Positions 10,952-21,599 of a DNA stretch of 64,000 nt are shown one piece after another. The notes under the pieces are model-generated. The model saw only the letters and a program-made list of their open reading frames with translations, made no database searches and was not told the DNA's origin. Made by a program: the position numbers and the translations under genes. Position 1 is the first letter of the stretch, and each line of letters starts with the position of its first letter. Origin of the DNA: Onthophagus taurus (Eukaryota > Arthropoda > Insecta > Coleoptera > Scarabaeidae); contig NC_091976.1 of the NCBI RefSeq assembly GCF_036711975.1, forward strand, positions 2,480,001 to 2,544,000, given 5' to 3'.

Positions 10952-12833
10952 ATGTTCTTGATTCTTTTTGTGATTTTAATTTCTATTATTATACTTTATT
11001 ATATTTATCAAGTGAATAAATACAAAATAATTGATGATTACCCGGGACCATCGGCATTAGAATTATACAAGTTTATGTTATTACCTAAAACAACAGTAGG
11101 CAAGTTTTAAATTTTATAATTTATTATTTTTTTTGAATATATTTGTTTAAGATTCTTATAAATACTTCGTGTCTTTAAACAAAAAATATGGTGCAGTAGT
11201 TAAAATTTGGCTGAAGCCTTTTAAACCAACTCTTCTTGTATCTGATGGAAAATTTATGAAGAGCATTTTATTATCGAAAGAACATCTTAATAAACCAAGT
11301 CATTTCGCATTATTGGGAGCGTTCATGGGATATGGATTACCCATTATGACTGATAGTAATTAATTCGTACATTAGATTTATTTTAATTTCTAAATAACAT
11401 CGCTAAAATCTTGGAGGTTTAAACAATTCAAGAAGTCCTAAAATTAATAATCGATGTTATTTAGACACTACAAAAAAAACATTTTTGTTTCGAAATAGAA
11501 ATCCAAATATATCTGTTTTTAGTAAATTTGTGGAGACAAGAACGAAAAACATTTTCCCATGTTTTTAACAACCAATTCATCATCGATTATACATCAACAT
11601 TTAAAAGACATGCCATTAATTTGTATGAATTTATAAATGAAAACTTAAACCAACCTATTGATTTACAAATGTTGTTATTAAGATATGGATTGAACATTGT
11701 TTATGGTAAAATATAATTAATACCAAGAATCTTACGTCATTACAAATAAGCTAATTTACTTTTCTAGATTTATTACTTAATGAAGATTTAAGTAAACAAG
11801 ATAATCGTGTAAATCGTTACACCAAATCTATGAAGGCATTTTTCGAAGTTTACCTCGATAGAATTAATTCTCCTTTGAAGATAAATGATACAATTTTTAA
11901 ATTAACCGAAAATTATAAGACTTGGATTAAATCTTCTGATGAAGCCAGAGAGTTTGTAGAAAGTACATTAAAGAAAGTTATCAAATTAAAAAAGGAATCA
12001 CCAAATACAAGTGATCGTAAAGATTTTGTCGATTTACTTTTAGAATCTAATTTGAGTTATGAAAGAATTTTAGCTCAGATTCGTACACTCGTCGTTGCTG
12101 TAATTGTTTACTATTACTTTGTTACGTTAGTTTAATATTTGTTTTAAGGGTGCTGAATCTGTTTCATCCGCAACTGGATTTGCTCTTTATAGACTTGCTA
12201 AACACCCTGAATTACAGGAAAAAATTTATCAGGAGTACATTTCTATTTTGGGTATGGATAAAAATGTTTTTGCAGAATTTAGAGATATCCAACAAATGAC
12301 GTTTACTGAATGTGTTGTAAAGGAAAGTTTAAGACTTTTTCCTTCCGGTCCTTTTATTTTTAGAACTTTAATTAAACCAACAGAAATTGGTAAACTAATT
12401 TGATAATTAATTAATAAAAACTATTTTTATTAATTATTTTTAGATGGTAAACTTTTTCCTGGCAATATCGACATAATATTTTCAATAATTGATTCGCACT
12501 ATTCAAATTTCGATAATCCTACAGAATTTAAACCGGAAAGATTTTTTCCAGAAAATATCTTGAACATTCCTGCTAACGCCTATTTACCATTTTCATTAGG
12601 GCCAAGGGATTGTATAGGTGAAAAAATCCAATATTTATCAAATAATTATTAATAATTTTATATTAATGTTTTTAGGTAAAACCGTTGCAATTGTTGAAAT
12701 GAAATTTTTTCTCAGCTACATCATTAGACAATTCAAGTTACATCCAATCAGTAATCATGAAGCAAACTTATCTGGAGTTATTTTAACAAGCAAAAATGGT
12801 TTACCTGTTATTTTTAAAAAAAGAATGCATTAA
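10952..12833 (+). CDS. Cytochrome P450, CYP4 clan, tandem copy 1 (complete, 7 exons)
   Basis: Predicted exons are 10952-11099, 11152-11355, 11523-11705, 11768-12099, 12149-12389, 12444-12617 and 12676-12833. They total 1440 nt (479 aa plus stop) with intron phases 1,1,1,0,1,1. Residues 1-18 form an ER membrane anchor, followed by the DDYPGPS proline hinge. Later come the C-helix WRQER, the I-helix VVAGAESVSS, the K-helix ESLR, the PERF-type FKPERFF and the haem loop [11 protein letters not shown] with the Cys ligand. It is expected to be a haem mono-oxygenase at the ER face; the substrate is unknown. The I-helix Thr is Ser here and the acidic residue is Glu, against AGADTV in copy 2. The first intron starts with GC instead of GT. 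The ATG at 10952 was chosen over an in-frame upstream one (10907) because copy 2 has only this start. The CYP family within the clan is not certain. Confidence 0.9.
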
Positions 12834-12862
12834 TGCAGGAATTTTATCAACAATACATATAA

Positions 12863-12868
12863 AATAAA
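12863..12868 (+). terminator. Poly(A) signal of P450 copy 1
   Basis: AATAAA occurs 30 nt after the stop codon in a short AT-rich 3' region. The equivalent place after copy 2 is shifted because that copy has a longer 3' tail. Confidence 0.5.
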
Positions 12869-12879
12869 AATTTTCTTAC

Positions 12880-13660
12880 ATATTTTCCTGCAAATAACAC
12901 AAATGAGGCAAGATGAGCAAAAGTGGACCAAGTTCTCACGCGTGTCGTTTGAGTAATGAGAGGATTAAATGTTTTATTTAGTCCACATTTGCTCTCTTTG
13001 CATAATATCATGGTCTGTATAACCACCTACATAACTACGAATTATAGGGTTAGGGTTATGGTACATTCTACTATACCTTATAAATATTATAACAACATTA
13101 TCGCAGGAGGAGTGTGCGAGAGAACAAGTGTAAGAACATTAGAGGAATAAAAGCGCTCTAAAGTTTAGTCGTTATTTAATCAGTCCAAGATTTGAGCATT
13201 GTATGAAACAGATATTTACCTAAATTTACTACCAGGTTTAGCACGCAAGTCGTTTCTATCTGTATTCTATAAGAACGGCCCGTTATGTAACATCCTGCAC
13301 AAATTTGTGTGTAATACCCAGAATAAAATAAATATTCCATAAATTAGTTTCCGTATCTTTGACAGTTCTATTGCGCGATTCATCTCTGACATAAGAATTA
13401 TCATTGATTGGCCCTGCTGGTCTATTTCTCTTGGTTTCTGTTCCAATCAATTATCATCAAAGAATTCCTGTATATAATGTGGCCATATTGTTACTACTTC
13501 TGCTGAATCCATTGTTTGTTTGTTATTATTTGAAACTAATATGCTATGTTAGTGAATCATTTTATTTCCAGTTATGTCTTTCATTCTTTTGTGCATGTTG
13601 AAGATGTTATGTTTTTGTTGTAATTCTTCGTACGCAAGTAAGTACGTAAACTAAGAGGAT
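12880..13660. other. No recognised gene between P450 copies (first part)
   Basis: Contains short frames (12956-13150 and 13404-13601) without recognisable domains. The segment 13040-13060 holds two tagggtt units by chance and is not a telomeric array. I see no RNA gene. Confidence 0.4.
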
Positions 13661-13662
13661 AC

Positions 13663-13790
13663 AAAATGGAAAATAAGAACATCAAAATCCTATGCTATGC
13701 AGACAATGCGATGAACGAGGATGACCTCCAGACCAATTGGATGTCTTTTTCTAATTCCAGAGTATACTTAAAGTTGTTGTGAAAATTATT
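13663..13790 (+). pseudogene. LINE reverse transcriptase scrap (YADD motif region)
   Basis: One + frame reads ENKNIKILCYADNAMNEDDL followed by QTNWM. This resembles the ILCYADDAVLIAEDEDDLQ block (motif C) of RTE-like LINEs, with the second catalytic Asp changed to Asn and part of the loop missing. About 40 codons survive. It is too short for a firm clade call. Confidence 0.45.
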
Positions 13791-13944
13791 GATATATTTA
13801 TAATAGTCATCAAGTGAAGTATTATTTCGTTATTTCAAGTACTTATCAAGTGCAAAAAAATTATCTTTTAATTTCTATTTATTAATGTTTCAAGATGGCT
13901 AAGAAAAATGTTCTAGAGGAGTTAAACTCAAAGCTAAATCAGAA

Positions 13945-14142
13945 ATGAAAGACCAACTCTTAAAGAATTTAAAGTCGAGAGTAGACGAAATAACAGATTG
14001 TAAACATTTTTTTGAAAGCAAGATACGTGGAGGTTCATGGAGGGCAGTAGATTTAACTAACACAGATAAATCGTGTGAAGATTGTTCTTACTTATCTAAT
14101 CCAAGGGGTTTTGTAAGAGCCCGTAACGGAGCAATATCTTAA
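13945..14142 (+). CDS. Unassigned 65-codon ORF
   Basis: The open frame starts MKDQLLKNLKSRVDEITDCK and has paired cysteines (CKHFFESK, KSCEDCSYL). An upstream ATG at 13893 (MAKKNVLEEL...) is in another frame. I recognise no family. It ends 40 bp before the P450 5'-end fragment at 14186, so it may belong to a captured or rearranged sequence. It may equally be non-coding. Confidence 0.2.
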   Translation: MKDQLLKNLKSRVDEITDCKHFFESKIRGGSWRAVDLTNTDKSCEDCSYLSNPRGFVRARNGAIS

Positions 14143-14185
14143 AGCTAAATCTTGTGAAAGGAATGAAAACAAATACTTTAAAAAA

Positions 14186-14256
14186 CACATTGTCGCTTGA
14201 ATTTGAATTTTAGCTCAGTCGTGTATTCAAAATTTCAACGAAAAATTCTGGAATTT
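14186..14256 (+). pseudogene. Truncated P450 5' end: promoter, leader and first codons only
   Basis: About 70 bp match the region just before and at the start of P450 copy 2 (18383-18448): ATTGTCGCTTGAATTT, TTTAGCTCAGTCGTGTATTC and AATTTCAACGAAA are shared, with a few substitutions. The position of the copy 2 ATG (18440) is AAA here (14243-14245), followed by TTCTGG as in copy 2, after which similarity stops. It is a broken duplication containing the initiator motif and the 26-nt leader but no usable start. Sequence upstream of ATTGTCGC is unrelated between the two places. Confidence 0.75.
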
Positions 14257-14734
14257 AGAACACATTCTACCTCTTCAACCAACAATATCGATATAAGACA
14301 TCACAACTAATTGTAAATTTAATTAATAAAGATTTAGTAAATTTAATTATAACATCGGAAATGATCTGCTCTGCTTTATTTGAATTCTTTTTTCTCTCCT
14401 TCTAATAAGCAACATTCCCCTAGAGGGTTGTTTCGGTTGGCAAGGATACCATGTCGACAAATTATCATAATCGGTAGCGACCACTTTCAACTTTTCCTCC
14501 CTCTTTCCAATCGATTTTATATTCCGTAGTATTTTTATATTTGTTATTTTTCAGCGACCTCAAACTGAACCTCACCTGAAAATAGATGCGAAATATTGGT
14601 GAATCAATTAATTGCGATTTTATTGCCCACAATCCTTCCTGAGAATAATAATTATCCTTCAAACTGCTAACGGGATTGAGGAAAAAATCTCCTGCTTGGT
14701 TTTCTTTAAAATAAATAAGCAACATTTTTTACTT

Positions 14735-15534
14735 AAGCAACATGATGGAGTATGTTTTGATGCCGAGAACGGCTGCCTAGAACGTTTGGTCACTTTACTA
14801 TGGCATGTTAACTTTTCGAAATTTGGAAGTATTAGTACTATTTTATTTAGTCTCATTCTACATCTTTTATATCCGATATGTCCCATACCTAACATTAACA
14901 GTTTGGGAGATACAAACTGATATAGATTAGGGTTTTTTGAAAAATGCCGACATATCATATGGATATTTAGCCTAGTGTGCCATGGAAAACAAACCTTCTC
15001 AATGACTTCTTGTCAAAATCTCACTTGTTTACGTCACTTGATGCATGTGAGCTAATAATTATCTGTTAGGTCCCTTAATATTAGTACTAAAAAGAGTTAA
15101 AATGATAACAATAACGAAAATAATATTTACACAAATCCAGAAATTCTTAATTTATTTTTTATACATGAAAAGCGCGACAAAGTTCCTAGTATGATTCCCA
15201 GATCTTCTTTGGCAGTTCGACTTGAGGCGTTGGGACTGGGCTTGAAAAAAGGCAAGGTATTCACCTCTTCCACTGCATTATCTACTTAATTGTTTGGTCA
15301 GTTTAACACGTGATTCGTGAATCGTTAGGTATAGGTATAAGACATATGGAGTATAAAAGATGTAAAATGAGACGACGAAGACGACTAAGTAATAAAATAT
15401 AGGGGGTGCCATCTAAAAAAATTAAGTTATGGTACTTCCAAATTTCGAAAAGTTAACATGCCATAGTAAAGTGACCAAACGATCTAGACAGCCGTTCTCG
15501 GCACCAAAACATACTCCATCATGTTGCTTAAGCA
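14735..15534. repeat. Foldback element with about 170-200-bp inverted arms
   Basis: The left arm (about 14735-14905) and right arm (about 15335-15534) are reverse complements: AAGCAACATGATGGAGTATG at the left tip matches CATACTCCATCATGTTGCTT at the right tip; CACTTTACTATGGCATG and TACATCTTTTATA also pair further in. The outer tips are marked by TTAAGCAACATG. The short ORFs 14612-14920, 14659-14958 and 15422-15676 arise because both arms are read in several frames. The centre (14906-15334) has no gene. It is probably a non-autonomous DNA transposon of unknown family. Confidence 0.75.
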
Positions 15535-15699
15535 TTTTCTGAATCCTAAATTGATATCTCAAAAATCGAGTGTTCTGATTTTTTTGAACAAATGTTTGCT
15601 GGAGCAGAGGGAGACAATGGATGTATTTTCGACAATTAAAAGCAATATATAACATAAACAACAACATAATGTACATTCTATATTAAGTCTAAAAAGTAC

Positions 15700-17740
15700 T
15701 ATCGACCAAAGTCCTTCCGCCCCATCTCAATAATTAAAATTTTATCCTGTCACAATCCTTTTGTAAATAGTGTTAAATTCTGATTGTATCAATAGGGATG
15801 ATATTTCTTCAGCCATCTTGCTCTTAGATTTGTTTGCTAAAATTAGAAGTCACTCCGTCAAAGGCTTTATTTTGGTTTTTTATATAGCGTTTTATTTGCG
15901 ATATTGTGCAATGGATTGTTCGGGTGTCTCATTTTCGTTATTGCTCGGAGACTTGTTCTTTCGCCAACTTCCAAACTCCTTTGTGTGCATCGCTTGCTAT
16001 CATAGGTCAATAGGCTTGCATACTCTAAAATTGGTCTACAAATAGTCTTATAAATATGCGCAGCGCATTTGATGTTAATGCCTTCTTTCTTGTAAGTTAA
16101 ACTTCTAAACAGTTTTGCTCTGGTGATTGCTTTCATTTTAGCCTTTTTTGTGTGTATGTGGAACTTCACTTTGCTGTCAAAGATTATACCCAGATATTTG
16201 ATGTTCGCTGAAGGACTGATTTGCGTCTGTCTGATGTATACTATTGGAGAATTATCTGTTATCCTATTGAATGGTATTAGAAATTGTGTTTTTGAAGCAT
16301 TTATATTAAATCTCCAGGAAAAGCACCATTTAGTTATTTTGTTATTTGCTTCTTGTAATGTTACTATGGCTGTTTCAAGTTCCTTCTTATGCGCTATTAT
16401 TGCAGTGTCGTCCGCATATTGCAGCATATATAAATCGGTAGACAGCGCGGAAATTTCCATCATGTCATATGCAAAAGCATTGTATAGTATTGGTAAGAGC
16501 GGCGAACCCTGTGGTACGCATTATTGAATTTAGAATTCATCCATTTGTTCTTACTCGAAAGGAACGATCTTTTAAAAAATTTGACAGTAATTTGAGTAAC
16601 TCAGGTGGAACGTTTAATTTGTGTAATTTGTAAATCAGACCATTATGCCACACTGAGTCAAACTCTTTTTGTAAGTTTAGAAAAAGAGCTGCTGGTTTTA
16701 TTTGCTGCAAGCGACAAGTGTGTAGATTTGAAGTAAGAATAGCTAGTGGATGTATAGTCGATTTCTCTGATTTCCCTGAACGCCGTAAAACAGTCTTCAA
16801 TCTGATCGTGATAGTCGTTATCGAATAAGTGATTTTCAGATTTTTTAAAACATTCTTCGAGACATTTAGCATGTGTTTGTGCCTTTCTTGAAATCAGTGT
16901 TACTGCTGGAGCCATCAGATTAATCTATAAGATAAACTGGCTGGATGTTTTTTTTTGTATTTTGATAGTTTTTTGACTTCATTCCAGAAAGATTTTCCCT
17001 TACTTTGGTTGATATTATTACAAGCTTCAATAAATCAGGAAGATCTGAATTGCCATATTAACTTGTGAATACTTTTACTATGCTCATTAATTCTCTTCTT
17101 GGTGTCAGCATCTTCATTTCTTCTAAATTCTCGGTACATGCATCTTTTACGTTTAATTAACCATAGGATATAAGGAGGGAGTTGGAAGGAGTAATAGGAC
17201 TTTTTCCTTTTTGGGAAGTGATATACTAGTGTATTTCGTTAGGTGTTTGATTAACGATGATATGTTCTCTGGGTTAATAGCAGGATTGTTATGGATGTAA
17301 TTTGTCATGTCATTGTTTAGGTTTTCGATATTGCATAAATTAATATTAATGTGTAGTGGAATGTCTACTATTGGGGAGTATGGTGGGGTGTTTAGTTGAA
17401 AATCTATGCTGAGGTAGTCTGGACTAAGATCTGTTATTAATTCTAGAGCATGGATGAGAGCATATATGCTTGGTGAGTCTATTACTAAATCAGGTGTGGT
17501 CTTGGTATTGGCGTGCATGATAAATGAAGGTGGTGTAGCTATTTTCTTGTATCCAATCTGATTGAGGAAGTTTGTTAGATTTTTGTTTTTCAACTTATTT
17601 ATATTAAAATCTCCGATTATTATGGCGTTATCGTATAGTGAAACTTTTATAAATATAGTATTGCTGGAGCAGATTTTTTTAGAAAAATTCGAATAACTTG
17701 AGAACGGCTGAATCAAATTGCAGAAAGTAAAGTTATTCAT
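15700..17740 (-). mobile_element. Jockey/I-like LINE with endonuclease and reverse transcriptase, frameshifted
   Basis: Minus strand, 5' at 17740. The endonuclease part (17153-17740) has AIIIGDFNIN and TPPSFIMHANTKTTPDLVI. The reverse transcriptase follows in two frames: ALFLNLQKEFDSVWHNGLIY and LSNFLKDRSFRVRTNG (16537-16700), then VPQGSPL and QYADDTAII (near 16410-16510), and a long open tail with TICRPILEYASLL and ERTSLRAITKMRHPNNPLHN (15867-16463). The catalytic Asp pair of YADD is kept; the first Asp of motif A survives in KEFDSVW. At least three frame breaks separate the blocks, so it is inactive. The 5' ORF1 is missing. The 3' end near 15700 is approximate, as no clear tail is visible. 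Confidence 0.8.
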
Positions 17741-17779
17741 AAGCTTTGAAAAGAGACAAATTCAAACTTGTAAACATAT

Positions 17780-17940
17780 ACAGGCTGTTATTAAAAAAAT
17801 AAAATAGGTGGCGACTTCCGGTATAACTGGAAGTGTTAGAAATCTGAAAATATTTTATTCTCAATTTTTTATTTTGCCCATAACCCCAGAAACGTCTAAT
17901 GACCGGTCTCGCTGAGACACCCTGACATCATTTTGTTGTT
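17780..17940. repeat. Possible short DNA element with CAGGSTGT ends
   Basis: The segment begins tatacaggctgttatt and ends gagacaccctgac, so its tips are roughly inverted. It carries the palindromic ACTTCCGGTATAACTGGAAGT. Only one copy is in the window, so this call rests on the tips alone. Confidence 0.25.
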
Positions 17941-18380
17941 TTTGTTTATTTTGAAAAATACAAACTAATATAACATAATAAACTAATCGTAATCATAACT
18001 ACTAACAATCTACTGCATGCCGAAATGATCCAAAGTTACTGCAACCACCGTGTTCAAGAAATCAAAAAACATATCGCAATGCGGCGAAACCTGATTGCCG
18101 TAATCGAACATCAACGAGACAGGAAATTTTCGTAAAGTGATATATACTACGGCAATTATAGAACGTGAGGGGACAGCGTGCGTTGAGACGCGGTACAAGA
18201 AATGATAACCTTTCCAACAACCAGCCGCAATCAATATCATAATGCAACAGTTTATTAATAAATGAATAAAAACAAAATGGTAAGGTTAAAAGCTTTTTTA
18301 TTAATGACTCTAACCAATTAAAAAGCAGTTTGAATTGCTTTATAATGCAAATTATATTGCAATATACACATCAGAACTGA
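17941..18380. other. Upstream region of P450 copy 2, no gene recognised
   Basis: Two overlapping minus-strand frames (18010-18240 and 18062-18247) read through GC-richer sequence but show no known domain. The last 120 bp are AT-rich and lead into the promoter. Confidence 0.3.
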
Positions 18381-18439
18381 TACATATTGTCGCTTGAATT
18401 TCAATTTTAGCTCAGTCGTGTATTCGAAATTTCAACGAA
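18381..18439 (+). promoter_or_regulatory. Candidate core promoter and 5' UTR of P450 copy 2
   Basis: An arthropod initiator TCAGTC sits at 18412-18417 (A at 18414), 26 nt before the ATG, with a weak TATA-like TACATATT about 30 bp upstream. The block from ATTGTCGC through the ATG is duplicated at 14186-14256, which supports it being a functional unit that was copied. Confidence 0.4.
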
Positions 18440-20311
18440 ATGTTCTGGATTCTTTTTGCAATTTTAATTTTTATTGTTACACTTTATTACTTTTATCAAG
18501 TAAATAAATACAAGATAATTGATGATTACCCGGGACCATCAGCTTTAGAATTATTCAAGTTTATGTTATTACCTAAATCAACAGCAGGCAAGTTTCAAAT
18601 TTTATAATTTAATTTTTTTTTTAATATATTTGTTTAAGATTCTTATAAATACTTCGTCTCTTTAAACAAAAAACATGGTGCGGTTGTTAAAATTTGGCTA
18701 AAGCCTTTCAAGCCAACACTTCTTGTATCCGATGGAAAATTCATTAAGAGCATTTTATTATCAAGAGAATATTTTAACAAACCAAGTTATCTCGCTTTAA
18801 TGGAAGCACTTATGGGATATGGATTGCCTATTATGACCGATAGTAATTAACTTGTATTAGATTTATTTAAAATTCTAAATAACATCGCCAAAATCTAGGA
18901 AACTAAAGAAATTCAAAAAATTCCTTTATTTGATTTTATTTAGAAAATAAATCTTGTTATTTCGAAATAGAAACCAAAAAGTATCTTCTTTTAGTAAATT
19001 TGTGGAAACAAGAACGGAAAACTTTTTCACACATTTTTAACAATCAATTCATCATCGATTATACATCAACATTTAAAAGACACGCCGTTAATTTGTATGA
19101 ATCTATAAATGAAAACTTAAACCAACCTATTGATTTACAAATGTTGTTATTAAGATATGGTTTGAATATTGTTTATGGTAAAATATAATTAATACAAAGA
19201 ATCTTACGTCATTATAAATAATCTAATTTATTTTTATAGATTTATTACTTAATGAAGATATAAGTAAACAAGATAATCGTGTAAACCGATATATCAAATC
19301 TATGAAAACATTTTTCGAAGTTTACTTCGATAGAATTAATTCTCCTTTGAAGATAAATGATAAAATTTTTAAATTAACCAACAATTATAATATTTGGAGA
19401 AAATCTTCAGATGAAACTAAAGAGTTTATAGAAAGCACGCTAAAAAGAGTTATTAAATTAAAAAAGGAATCACCGAATAAAAGTGATCAAAAAGATTTTA
19501 TTGATTTACTTTTAGAATCTGATTTGAGTTATGAAAGAATTTTAGAACAACTTCGAACGCTGGTCGTTGCTGTAATTGTTTGCTATTATTTTATTATGTT
19601 AGTTTATAATAAACATTTTTTTTTTAAGGGTGCTGATACAGTTTCGTCTGCAACTGGTTTCGCTCTTTACAAACTTGCTAAACACCCTGAATTACAAGAA
19701 AAAATATATCAGGAGTACATTTCCATTTTAGGTATGGATAAAAACGTTTTTGCAGAATTTAGAGATATCCAACAAATGACGTTTACTGAATGTGTTGTGA
19801 AAGAAACTTTAAGGCTTTTTCCTCCTGGTCCATTTATTTTTAGAACTTTAATTAACCCAACAGAAATTGGTAAAATAATTTAATAATTTATAAACTAACT
19901 TTTTTTATTAATTAATTTTTAGATGGTAAAATTTTTCCTGCTAACATCGACATAATATTTTCAATAATTGATTCGCACTATTCAAATTTCGATAATCCTA
20001 CAGAATTTAAACCGGAACGATTTTTTCCAGAAAATGCCTGCAATATTCCTGCTAACGCCTATTTACCATTTTCATTAGGGCCAAGAGATTGTATAGGTGA
20101 AGAATTCTAATACCAAATAATTATTTATAATTTTGCATTAACCTTTTTAGGTAAAACCGTTGCTATTGTTGAAGTGAAATTTTCACTCAGCTACATCATT
20201 AGACACTTTACATTACATCCAATCAGTAATCACGAAATAAATTTGTCAGGAGAAATTATTTTGACAAGCAAAAATGGTTTACCCGTTATATTTAGAAAAA
20301 GAATGGATTAA
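18440..20311 (+). CDS. Cytochrome P450, CYP4 clan, tandem copy 2 (complete, 7 exons)
   Basis: Predicted exons are 18440-18587, 18639-18842, 18995-19177, 19240-19571, 19629-19869, 19923-20096 and 20151-20311. They total 1443 nt (480 aa plus stop), and every exon except the last equals copy 1 in length. Features in order: N-terminal anchor [15 protein letters not shown], hinge DDYPGPS, C-helix WKQER, I-helix VVAGADTVSS (canonical), K-helix [17 protein letters not shown], haem loop [11 protein letters not shown]. Intron 1 starts with GC. Intron 4 (19572-19628) is 57 nt with no stop, so an unspliced message would stay in frame and add 19 residues just before the I-helix. The last exon has one more codon than copy 1 (GEIILTSK against GVILTSK). 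It is a probable ER mono-oxygenase; substrate unknown. All key motifs are intact, so I expect it to be functional. Confidence 0.92.
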
Positions 20312-20376
20312 AGCAGGAATTTTAATCTGAAAAATCTTAAAAGAAGGTATATTGGAATCCATTTTGCAAGTTAATG

Positions 20377-20382
20377 AATAAA
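20377..20382 (+). terminator. Poly(A) signal of P450 copy 2
   Basis: AATAAA 66 nt after the stop, followed by further AATAAA-like overlaps (gaataaataataaa). The hammerhead-like motif at 20421-20461 begins about 40 bp downstream on the other strand. Confidence 0.45.
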
Positions 20383-20420
20383 TAATAAAATAACTTCTAC
20401 TTGCTTTATTTAAGTATAGA

Positions 20421-20461
20421 GTCGTACATGTTTCGAGAATTACATTCTCATCTTCAGCGAC
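20421..20461 (-). ncRNA. Hammerhead-like (type I, minimal stem III) motif
   Basis: Minus strand in order: stem I GTCG, core CTGAAGA, an extra T, stem II GAGAAT/GTA loop/ATTCTC (6 perfect pairs), GAAA, stem III loop CATG, TA (cleavage would follow this A), then CGAC, which pairs perfectly with GTCG. All catalytic core bases of a hammerhead are present except for the one extra base before stem II. It lies just past the 3' end of P450 copy 2. Activity is not shown; the fold is from hand pairing. Confidence 0.55.
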
Positions 20462-21034
20462 AAGCTGTTAAAATAATGAAAATCACATTAAAATATTCTT
20501 TACGGTAACATTTAAAACTCAATTAACCAAATTACAAAATGAAATGCGAACTTTGAACTTTTGAATTGTTCCCCTTTCCACCTCAAGATCGTTCCAATAT
20601 ATTACGTGTGGACAATGCCCAGGCTTGCTATAAGATGTTAATGTTATTACAACTGTTGACTGGAAGGTTTAATTTAATGTTTTCACATTCAGCTTATTTG
20701 TTGAAGCAGAAGGTTTTGTGAGATAGCATGCTTTCATTGAATCTCAATCATATCCTTTTAATAACACAGAAGTGGATAAGATCAGGTACTTTAGCTAGGT
20801 CCAAGAAATAATTTGTTGATCCTACTGTGCAATATAGTTTTGTAAAGGTTTCTTCCTCTGATGGTGATGAATCTTGATTCCCAGAAATGTCTGAATAATA
20901 ACTGCCTGTACCTATAAAGCGACCTCCAAGGAATTTCAAATAATCACTGTACAGTACATATTGTTAATTTTCCATGATTATTGTTAATATTAAATATCGT
21001 TAAAGCTTGTATATTTTTCGTACTGATTTTATCA

Positions 21035-21597
21035 AGATGTCAATGCTTAATTAATCGTGTCTTCCTGGTCGAAGTCACTCCGGCCCAAGCATGATCCTTT
21101 CGAGAAACGTAGCGATCACGCACATTTGCAACCTGAACCGTTAGTGCGAGAATTGCCATTTTTGCGCTTGAATGTTTACTCAATCGTGAATAACTTCTCG
21201 CCAATGAAGAAGATATATTTGACCTCATCCCGTCAGAAGCGTTTCAAAACTTTGTCACATCTCTTAAGAGTGGCCTTCGTCTGTTTCGTCAAAGTGTGAG
21301 TCTTTTGCATCTTTAAGCCCCAAACAATGTTTGACAATCCTATGCACAGATTCACGGATAATATTCAGCTCCTTAGCCATTTTTCTAAGACTTCTCTTGC
21401 AATTGGCGAACCTTGTCCCGGACACGCTTGATCATGGTTTGAGTCACACCAGTCTTTGGTCTTCCACCTCTGGAACGATCCTCGAAATTACCGTTCTCCC
21501 GATAACGGCAGTTTGTACATTGGATGCTTCTACGGAAAAGTTCGGTGAATTTTCCGATCTCTTTCTGAGTCACTCAGGCTTTTACAGCAGTGGATAG
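21035..21597 (-). pseudogene. Mariner/Tc1-like transposase remnant
   Basis: Minus strand from 21597. After MTQKEIGKFTELFRRSI comes a helix-turn-helix linker with YRENGNFEDRSRGGRPKTG, then VRDKVRQLQEKS and a KMAKELNI-like stretch, typical of the paired DNA-binding domain of mariner-type transposases. Further on, near 21175-21220, IGEKLFTIE corresponds to the TDEKLFTIE motif that carries the first catalytic Asp; here that Asp reads Gly, and a stop follows. The second half of the catalytic domain is not seen. No terminal repeats were identified. Confidence 0.7.
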
Positions 21598-21599
21598 TA

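Noticed and set aside
13040..13062. tagggttagggttatgg, resembling telomeric repeat
   Set aside because: Only two imperfect units, and insects normally use TTAGG; taken as chance.
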